Notes under the pieces: model-generated
Database searches by the model: none
What the model saw: the letters and a program-made list of their open reading frames with translations, nothing else
Told to the model about the DNA's origin: nothing
Shown here: positions 36,435 to 45,898 of the stretch, one piece after another
Position numbering within the stretch: position 1 is the stretch's first letter
Layout: each line of letters starts with the position of its first letter
Source of the DNA: an uncultured Clostridia bacterium
GTDB lineage: Bacteria; Bacillota; Clostridia; UBA1381
Length of the DNA stretch: 45,898 nucleotides
Assembly (NCBI GenBank): GCA_944390955.1
Contig: CALXRY010000131.1
Span: 1-45,898 of the forward strand
Direction of reading: 5' to 3'
Translations under genes and position numbers: made by a program

Positions 36435-37802
36435 TTACAGGCTGATAATACCGAGCGAATTGAGAACCGATGACACCAATATCGCGATTATCAGCACCGG
36501 TGCGATATACTTTATCATAACATTGAAAAGCTTTCTCCTGCCGAAGCTGCCGCTTATGAGCACCTCGTCCTCTATCGCTTTTGTTCCGATACCTATCGAA
36601 ACGAACAGGCACGTCAGCAGCGCGCATATCGGCATCAGCACCGAATTGGTTATGAAATCCATAAAGTCAAGGATATCAAATCCTATGATATTTACCCAAG
36701 ACAATACGCTGTAACCCAAGGATGGCAGCATGCTCACGCAGAACGAACCTATGCCTATTATGAGTACCGCCTTGTTTCTTGTTATTCCGAAATGGTCGCA
36801 AATGCTTGCAACGATCGTTTCCATGATCGATATTGCCGAGGTGATAGCCGCAGCAAACACAAGGAAAAAGAACAGCGCTCCAATTATGTTCGGTATCGAC
36901 ATCCCGGCAAAGACCTTCGGCAGAGTTACAAACATAAGCCCCGGCCCCTGATTGAGCGCGCTTCTGTCGCCGCCCGAGAACGAGAACACCGCCGGGATTA
37001 TCATAAGCCCGGCCAGCACCGCTATAAGCGTATCGAAAAGCTCTATGCGCCCTACATTCTTGTCGAGCGAGCTGTTTTTCGGAAGATACGAGCCGTAGGC
37101 TATCATGATGCCCATAGCAAGCGAAAGAGAATAGAACATCTGCCCCATCGCTGCAAGGACGCTGCTCAAGCTGAAATTCTCAAAGCTCGGGATAAAGAAA
37201 TACTTTACACCCTCCATCGCCCCCGGGAGCGTCATTGAATATACCGTGATTATCACAGCAAGCACCACGAGCATAGGCATCAATACTGTGCATGATTTTT
37301 CAACGCCCTTCTGCACTCCGCGCAGTATAACTGCCACAACAAGAGCCGTAAAAATGCCCTGATACAGCGTCAGCTGCCCCGGAGAAGCAAGCATGGCGTC
37401 AAAATATCCGTCCTGCGCGGCGCTCTGCGCAAGGCCTGAGCAGTATGCCACAAAGTATTTTATGACCCAGCCGCCTATTACATTATAATACGGTAAGATT
37501 ATGCACGGAATGACCGTCGCAAGCACGCCAAGAAGCTTCCATTTTTTATTTAATGCTCCGAATGCGTCAAGGCAACTCTTTCCGCTTTTTCTTCCTATAG
37601 CGTTTTCCGCGATCATTAGCGTATAGCCAAATGTGAACACGAACAGAATATAGATCAGCAGAAATATCCCTCCGCCGAATTTTGCCGCCAGATACGGGAA
37701 TCTCCAGATGTTGCCCAGGCCGACGGCCGAACCGGCCGCGGCCATAACAAAGCCGAGTCCGCCGGTAAACGTATGTCTTTTGTTGATTTGCTTGTTTCCC
37801 AT
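36435..37802 (-). CDS. Sodium-dependent transporter of the NSS family (455 aa)
   Basis: The N-terminal helix has FVMAAAGSAVGLGNIWRFPYLAAKFGGG, the sodium- and substrate-binding signature of the neurotransmitter:sodium symporter family. About 11-12 helices follow, with GMIMIAYGSY-like segment and SGGDRSALNQGPGLMFVTLP. It probably imports an amino acid with Na+. I chose ATG 37802 with AAAGGAATTCTACT upstream; ATG 37835 is the alternative. Divergent from the GH26-like gene. Confidence 0.92.
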   Translation of the reverse strand: MGNKQINKRHTFTGGLGFVMAAAGSAVGLGNIWRFPYLAAKFGGGIFLLIYILFVFTFGYTLMIAENAIGRKSGKSCLDAFGALNKKWKLLGVLATVIPCIILPYYNVIGGWVIKYFVAYCSGLAQSAAQDGYFDAMLASPGQLTLYQGIFTALVVAVILRGVQKGVEKSCTVLMPMLVVLAVIITVYSMTLPGAMEGVKYFFIPSFENFSLSSVLAAMGQMFYSLSLAMGIMIAYGSYLPKNSSLDKNVGRIELFDTLIAVLAGLMIIPAVFSFSGGDRSALNQGPGLMFVTLPKVFAGMSIPNIIGALFFFLVFAAAITSAISIMETIVASICDHFGITRNKAVLIIGIGSFCVSMLPSLGYSVLSWVNIIGFDILDFMDFITNSVLMPICALLTCLFVSIGIGTKAIEDEVLISGSFGRRKLFNVMIKYIAPVLIIAILVSSVLNSLGIISL

Positions 37803-37858
37803 AGTAGAATTCCTTTCAAAATAATTTTGTTTCATATAACTAAAAATATTATTCTATT

Positions 37859-37887
37859 ATTATATACAAAAACAAGAGAAATGTCAA
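37859..37887 (-). promoter_or_regulatory. Consensus sigma-A promoter of the NSS transporter gene
   Basis: TTGACA (37882-37887), 17-base spacer, TATAAT (37859-37864): a perfect match to the sigma-A consensus. Confidence 0.9.
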
Positions 37888-38003
37888 AGGAATTATCGAA
37901 ATTCTGCGAAACAATATGAAAAAAGCTCTGAAATCCAACTTATATATCTGTACTCTCCATAAAACAGGAGTGCCTGCCGACTGTTTAATTTACTGTAAAG
38001 CTA

Positions 38004-38032
38004 TAGACAAAAATACTTTTATATGATATAAT
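38004..38032 (+). promoter_or_regulatory. Sigma-A promoter of the GH26-like SLH protein gene
   Basis: TAGACA (38004-38009), 17-base spacer, TATAAT (38027-38032). A leader of about 100 bases follows before the ATG; I see no known riboswitch in it. Confidence 0.8.
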
Positions 38033-38134
38033 ATCAAAGTAAATTTTAATCGGTAAACAACCTCAAGGACGCAGTATGAATATAAATGGGAAGACATCGT
38101 CTGTTGAGGATATTGAAATGGAGGGGGCATAAAA

Positions 38135-40216
38135 ATGATAAAACAGAAAATTGCGGCGGCAGCGACGACTTTTGCCGTATTGCTCGGTTCAATCACAGCA
38201 TCGGCATATGATCTTCCGTCGGCGTACTGGGGCTTGAACGACAGCTACGGCGCGGCGGTGGAAAGCCAGAACTATCCGGAAACTGCCCAGTACGGCTCAC
38301 AGATAATCGAGCTTATTTCGCAGGAGCCATCAAATGAGCAGACGCAGAATATACTTGCGTCAAGGGCATATACGACGGCGTTTGCGTATTTTCTTATGGG
38401 AGATTATACAAATGCTCTCAAGTATTTTGAAATGCACATTCCGTACGGACAGCAGCTCGGCTGGGACGAGAACGTATATATTGCCGAAAATTTTGTAAAG
38501 CAGCTTACTCCTGCGCTTGAGGTGTATAAGCACACAAGCACATCGCAGAAAACGTACGGCGCAAAGAATGAGCCAAACGGCGTGCTCTACGGAGAAACGA
38601 GTGAAACGGCACAGACCGATGATTCGATGATACTCCTGTACCTTGAATACGGTGACACCTCGAGCTTTGACTGGGCAAATCTTATATTGGAACGGGCGCA
38701 GCAGTCAGGAAAGGCCGTTGAGGTCGCTCTGAACTTCCCGAATCAGGCCGATACGGCGCGCTCCGTAAACGCTTCGGACGGGTACCTGTCGAGCCTTAGC
38801 ACACTCCTCGGGCGCTACACGGGTGTTCCCGTATATCTGAGGATAGGGGCGGAGATGAATATATGGGGAAATACGGCAACGCCGGACGAGTTCAAGACGG
38901 CGTTCATAACCATAGCAAACTATATGAGGCAGCTGCCAAATATCGCTACCGTATGGAGCGCTGCGCATACGTCAACATGGAAGAGCGACTCGTTCCCTTA
39001 CACTGCCGATGATTTCTATCCCGGGGATGAGTACGTCGACTGGGTAGGAGTGAATTGCTATCCCAACAAGTATTTTGACGGACAGGTCTGGGAAGGCGAA
39101 TCGAAATTCAACGAGATATGCTTCAAAACAGGCTACAGCGCAGATCCTGTTCTTATGGTAAGGGATATTATAGAGACGTATGGCGGCAGAAAGCCGATAA
39201 TGATCTCGGAATGCGGAAGCGCGTATATGACGACGGGCTCGGTCAACGAGAGCCACGGCGACTGGGCTGCGTATTACGTGAAGCAGATGTATTCGTATCT
39301 GCCAATGGTGTATCCTGAGGTAAAGCTGATGGCATACTTCAACAAGAAGATCGACCACGAAAAGAATTATTATGATCTTGCCGGTTCATCGGAGCTCAGT
39401 GCGGCATATAATGAAATAACGTCATCGCCATGGCTCATCCACGGTGGAAGCGGAAACAGCGCGCAGACGTTCTTTGAAAAGGCGGACGGCGCTATACAGA
39501 CAGACGGAAGCCTGACACTGAGTACATATCCGCATCTTTACGGCTCGGACAGCATACAGGTCGAATACTACCTTGACGGCGAATTTTATCATTCGACCAG
39601 CGAAGTGCCCTATACCGTTTCCTTTGACGATATGATAGGGAGCCATACGCTTACGGTAAAGGCAGTCGGGAACAACGGTGCGGAGATGACGCGCGAATAC
39701 AGTATATCAAGCTCTGTAAAGGCCGACAGCGCTGACGATTTCTCGGATACGCAGGCTCTCAGCTCAGAGCAGAAGACGGCGGTCGACTATATGATGAACA
39801 ACGGCATAATAACAGGATATGAGGACAATACGCTTCGTCCCGACAACACCGTTACGCGTGCTGAGTTTGCAACTATGATATGCAGGCTCAAGGGCTATTC
39901 CTCGGATACGGCGTGCACGTTTGATGACGCGCACGATCACTGGGCCACGAATTATATAGAGGCGTGCGTAGAGCAGGGCGCCGTGAACGGAGTAGGGGGC
40001 AATAATTTTGCTCCTGACGGAACGATAACGCTTGAGCAGGCCGCAAAGATAATAACGGTTATAGAAGGGTTTGCGCAGCCTGACGCGGAATATCCCGATG
40101 GATTCCTTTCCGCGGCAACGGCGAACGGACTGTTTGACAACGTTACGGACCGCCGGACCGGCTCGCAGCTGAAGAGAATAGATGCAGCAATGATGATGTA
40201 CAATGCGGTAAAATAA
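38135..40216 (+). CDS. Secreted GH26-like glycoside hydrolase with SLH domains (693 aa)
   Basis: Signal peptide residues 1-24 (ASA cut site). A short helical/TPR-like region (FAYFLMGDYTNALKYFEMHI) follows. Residues about 150-430 form a TIM-barrel-like domain with PVYLRIGAEMNIWG (Glu240, candidate acid/base) and KPIMISECGSAY (Glu359, candidate nucleophile), the GH26 pattern. An Ig-like segment lies near 450-520, then SLH motifs (GIITGYEDNTLRPD, GAVNGVGGNNFAPD, and a weaker third) for wall attachment. Substrate, probably a beta-mannan-like or similar glycan, is inference. GGAGGGGGCATAAAA precedes ATG. The only plus-strand gene in the window. Confidence 0.8.
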   Translation: MIKQKIAAAATTFAVLLGSITASAYDLPSAYWGLNDSYGAAVESQNYPETAQYGSQIIELISQEPSNEQTQNILASRAYTTAFAYFLMGDYTNALKYFEMHIPYGQQLGWDENVYIAENFVKQLTPALEVYKHTSTSQKTYGAKNEPNGVLYGETSETAQTDDSMILLYLEYGDTSSFDWANLILERAQQSGKAVEVALNFPNQADTARSVNASDGYLSSLSTLLGRYTGVPVYLRIGAEMNIWGNTATPDEFKTAFITIANYMRQLPNIATVWSAAHTSTWKSDSFPYTADDFYPGDEYVDWVGVNCYPNKYFDGQVWEGESKFNEICFKTGYSADPVLMVRDIIETYGGRKPIMISECGSAYMTTGSVNESHGDWAAYYVKQMYSYLPMVYPEVKLMAYFNKKIDHEKNYYDLAGSSELSAAYNEITSSPWLIHGGSGNSAQTFFEKADGAIQTDGSLTLSTYPHLYGSDSIQVEYYLDGEFYHSTSEVPYTVSFDDMIGSHTLTVKAVGNNGAEMTREYSISSSVKADSADDFSDTQALSSEQKTAVDYMMNNGIITGYEDNTLRPDNTVTRAEFATMICRLKGYSSDTACTFDDAHDHWATNYIEACVEQGAVNGVGGNNFAPDGTITLEQAAKIITVIEGFAQPDAEYPDGFLSAATANGLFDNVTDRRTGSQLKRIDAAMMMYNAVK

Positions 40217-40250
40217 AAATTCAGGAGGCCTCGGGCCTCCTGAATTTTTA
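40215..40250. terminator. Bidirectional terminator between convergent genes
   Basis: TTCAGGAGGCC, loop, GGCCTCCTGAA, flanked by A5 on one side and T5 on the other, so it serves both the GH26-like and the HAD genes. It overlaps the HAD stop codon. Confidence 0.92.
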
Positions 40251-40949
40251 TATGCCTATCTTTGATATGTCTTCCACAACCTTATCAGTCATTGTAAGAA
40301 GGATATTTTTGTTTGTTTCGTTTTTTGCAACGCCTATCGCTTTTATCCCGCCGTTTTTTGCAAAGTTCATATCTGTAAGCGTATCACCGACCATAAGGAG
40401 CTCCTCGGGCTTTAAACCCTCGTCATCGCAGAATTCATATATGCAGTGCGGGTCCGGCTTGGGCGGACGTATGCCGTCGGCGGTATATATCCTGTCGAAA
40501 TGCTCCGTAATCCCAAGAGCGTCAAGGCTCTTTCCCGTTGCATAAGGATCGTCGGTCGTTACAACGGCAAGCTTTATCCCGCGGTCACGAAGCCCTTTGA
40601 GAAATTCCGAGATATTGCTGCATGAGGGTCTTATCTCGCCTTTCATTATATTTTTATGAAATGATTCAACGGCGGCTTTTTCAACGTCACCGAGTGACGC
40701 TTCGAAGCCGTTTTCGGCAAGAGCCTTTTGTATTTCAACTGCCATTTCGCCGTAGGTCCCCCAGCAGAGAACGCCGTTTATGCTTACGCTCCCGTCATGG
40801 ACACCAAGAGCCGAAAGGATCTTTTCCTTAGGCACGTCCGCGCCGAGCGTTTTCAATATATCCTCAGCCGTACGATCCGCAACGGGATACCACATAGCAT
40901 CAAAATCAAGAAGAGTTCCGTCCTTGTCAAAAATTATGCCTTTTATCAT
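40248..40949 (-). CDS. HAD-family phosphatase, phosphoglycolate-phosphatase-like (233 aa)
   Basis: Motif I DKDGTLLD near residue 8, motif II VVTTDD near 128, motif III/IV KPDPHCIYEF and MVGDTLTDMNFAKN. A helical cap lies between motifs I and II. The substrate is a small phosphate ester, not resolvable by sequence. ACGGAGGGATAATAA precedes ATG. Confidence 0.9.
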   Translation of the reverse strand: MIKGIIFDKDGTLLDFDAMWYPVADRTAEDILKTLGADVPKEKILSALGVHDGSVSINGVLCWGTYGEMAVEIQKALAENGFEASLGDVEKAAVESFHKNIMKGEIRPSCSNISEFLKGLRDRGIKLAVVTTDDPYATGKSLDALGITEHFDRIYTADGIRPPKPDPHCIYEFCDDEGLKPEELLMVGDTLTDMNFAKNGGIKAIGVAKNETNKNILLTMTDKVVEDISKIGI

Positions 40950-40986
40950 TTATTATCCCTCCGTAATTCAAATAAATGCGATTTTA

Positions 40987-41015
40987 ATTATATCAGGCAA
41001 ATCGACAGCGGTCAA
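40987..41015 (-). promoter_or_regulatory. Sigma-A promoter of the HAD gene
   Basis: TTGACC (41010-41015), 17-base spacer, TATAAT (40987-40992), about 38 bases before the ATG. Confidence 0.85.
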
Positions 41016-41046
41016 TAGAATATACGTAAATTTTACATTAGCTTAC

Positions 41047-41078
41047 GAAAAAACCGCCGCGCATAAAGCACGGCGGTC
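41047..41078 (-). terminator. Terminator of the RpiB-like gene
   Basis: ACCGCCG, loop, CGGCGGT, then TTTTTTCG on the minus strand, 14 bases past the stop codon. Confidence 0.85.
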
Positions 41079-41091
41079 GTTCCTGTAATAA

Positions 41092-41730
41092 TTAGTCAAC
41101 TATTGTTTTAATATATTCAGCGATCTTATCGCACTTGCAGTTTGCAAAGAACAGATCTTTGAAGTTCTTACCTGCAACAGCTCCCTTAACGAGATCCTGA
41201 TCAAGATTCGGAAGTATGTCAAGCAGGTCTCTGTGAGTTACCTTCTTAACTTCATTAAGGATCTTTGCGTTTCTCTGCTCGGGAACAGCTCTCTCCTTCG
41301 GATAACCGCCGCCCCATTCTTCAACGAACAGCTTTTCAAATACGTACTGGAGGTTCAGCTCTGCACCCCAGCCCCAGCCCTTTGCAAAGGGAAGAGCGAT
41401 ACAGTTGCCGTTGTTTACCTGTGTGAACTGATATGCGTCTGTGGGGTCTACAACATGTCCGCAAAGTACGCCGGGGAATGCGTTGCATGCAAGGCATGCG
41501 CCCTCGCCTGTTCCGCAGCCTGTGATCACAAGGTCTGCAGCTCCTGAATTAAGTAGTATTGATGCAAGTATACCTATCTGTACATATGTCAGCTGCGCTT
41601 CGTCCTCAGCAGTATACATTCCGTAGTTGTCAACGGTATGTCCGAGAGGCTCTACGACCTTCTTGAGCGTCTCAACGATAATGCCATTCTTTGCAGCCTG
41701 GCTGTTCTCATTAATAAGTGCTATTCTCAT
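41092..41730 (-). CDS. RpiB/LacA/LacB-family sugar-phosphate isomerase (212 aa)
   Basis: N-terminal MRIALINENSQAAKN and the phosphate loop GCGTGEGACLACNAFPGV near residues 70-90 match the RpiB/LacAB fold; the second half (WGWGAELNLQYVFEKLF, KERAVPEQRNAKILNEV) extends beyond the usual 150-aa RpiB. It likely interconverts an aldose/ketose phosphate; which one is unknown. Monocistronic, with its own promoter and terminator. Confidence 0.87.
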   Translation of the reverse strand: MRIALINENSQAAKNGIIVETLKKVVEPLGHTVDNYGMYTAEDEAQLTYVQIGILASILLNSGAADLVITGCGTGEGACLACNAFPGVLCGHVVDPTDAYQFTQVNNGNCIALPFAKGWGWGAELNLQYVFEKLFVEEWGGGYPKERAVPEQRNAKILNEVKKVTHRDLLDILPNLDQDLVKGAVAGKNFKDLFFANCKCDKIAEYIKTIVD

Positions 41731-41766
41731 TGGAATTACCCTCTTTCTCTGTATTATTATATTTAT

Positions 41767-41795
41767 ATTATAACATACTATTTATTTTCTTGCAA
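41767..41795 (-). promoter_or_regulatory. Sigma-A promoter of the RpiB-like gene
   Basis: TTGCAA (41790-41795), 17-base spacer, TATAAT (41767-41772), about 37 bases before the ATG. Confidence 0.8.
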
Positions 41796-41816
41796 GGGAT
41801 TTTTAAAAAGTTTCAT

Positions 41817-41850
41817 GTAAAAAGGGCGCGGAGTTTTTCTCCGCGCCCGA
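41817..41850 (-). terminator. Terminator of rpoC
   Basis: GGGCGCGGAG, loop AAAAA, CTCCGCGCCC, then TTTTT on the minus strand, just past the rpoC stop. Confidence 0.92.
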
Positions 41851-41857
41851 TGCCGAA

Positions 41858-45658
<3,801 letters not shown>

Positions 45659-45723
45659 TTAATACACAAACCTCCGTTTACAAAGAATACGATAATGATC
45701 AATTTTCAATATTAAAAGCAGTA

Positions 45724-45898
45724 TTAAAAGTCATCGTCATAATCTTCGTCGTCTAAAGTGTCATCATCGAAAATATCTTCGTCTCCGTCATCCTCGTCGA
45801 AATCGTAGTCGTCCGCAAGCATTCCCGCGTCGTCAAGATCGTCATCTGTCAGGCTTACGTCGCCCTCCTCCATGGTCGATACTATCTCATCGGAAACA
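45724..45898 (-). CDS. rpoB: RNA polymerase subunit beta, acidic C-terminal tail (partial)
   Basis: The last 57 codons run to TAA at 45724. The tail is extremely acidic (DDDLDDAGMLADDYDFDEDD, then DEDYDDDF). Identity is inferred from its position directly upstream of rpoC and from the acidic ends seen in some clostridial beta subunits; the catalytic part lies outside the window. Confidence 0.85.
   Translation of the reverse strand, partial: VSDEIVSTMEEGDVSLTDDDLDDAGMLADDYDFDEDDGDEDIFDDDTLDDEDYDDDF

Overview
The window looks like a Clostridia chromosome, probably a gut member of the Oscillospirales/Ruminococcus type. The reasons are AGGAGG-type ribosome sites, sigma-A promoters with 17-base spacers, S-layer-homology (SLH) surface proteins and the gene families present. 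The species call is inference. Nearly every gene is on the minus strand. The window falls into two parts that meet at about 30.35-30.59 kb.

Positions 1 to about 30,590 are the replication/mobilisation half of an integrative and conjugative element (ICE), running off the left edge. In transcription order (right to left) it holds a RepA_N-type initiator with iterons inside its own gene, a small gene, ParA, ParB, a run of small or uncharacterised ICE proteins (39, 84, 65, 305, 347, 123 and 48 aa), and a giant DNA methylase/helicase. After these come a 101-aa protein, an XRE regulator, a DUF3848 protein, a Cys-rich protein, a probable oriT, a MobC-like accessory protein, a MOBP-type relaxase, a PcfB-like protein and an 1830-aa SLH surface protein. 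No recombinase, coupling protein or VirB4 ATPase is inside the window; they should lie further left.

The methylase/helicase gene is split by two different group II introns, both carrying reverse transcriptases. Joining the exons at the GTGCG 5' ends and AT 3' ends gives one open frame of 2715 codons with all helicase motifs in order. Intron 1 has an intact RT-X-HNH protein. Intron 2 has an HNH domain broken by one extra base in an A6 run, and carries about 50 nt beyond domain VI that fold into a hairpin, like the rare 3'-extended introns known in the Bacillus cereus group.

Positions 30,592 to 45,898 are ordinary chromosome with more G/C-rich codon use: lysS (with a very good promoter), a CrcB fluoride channel, a GNAT acetyltransferase, a P-loop kinase, a polar amino acid ABC transporter operon (permease, ATPase, lipoprotein), and a sodium:neurotransmitter-symporter-family transporter divergent from a secreted GH26-like/SLH protein. 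These are followed by a HAD phosphatase, an RpiB/LacAB isomerase, rpoC and the acidic end of rpoB. The element lies just past the lysS stop codon, where the non-coding DNA is packed with short direct repeats and a perfect palindrome.

The observations most worth following up are the five-to-six-copy iteron array with exact 23-bp period inside repA, the doubly intron-split helicase, the 3'-extended intron 2, the repeat cluster at the lysS/ICE junction, the oriT candidate, and a large SLH protein placed inside the transfer module.
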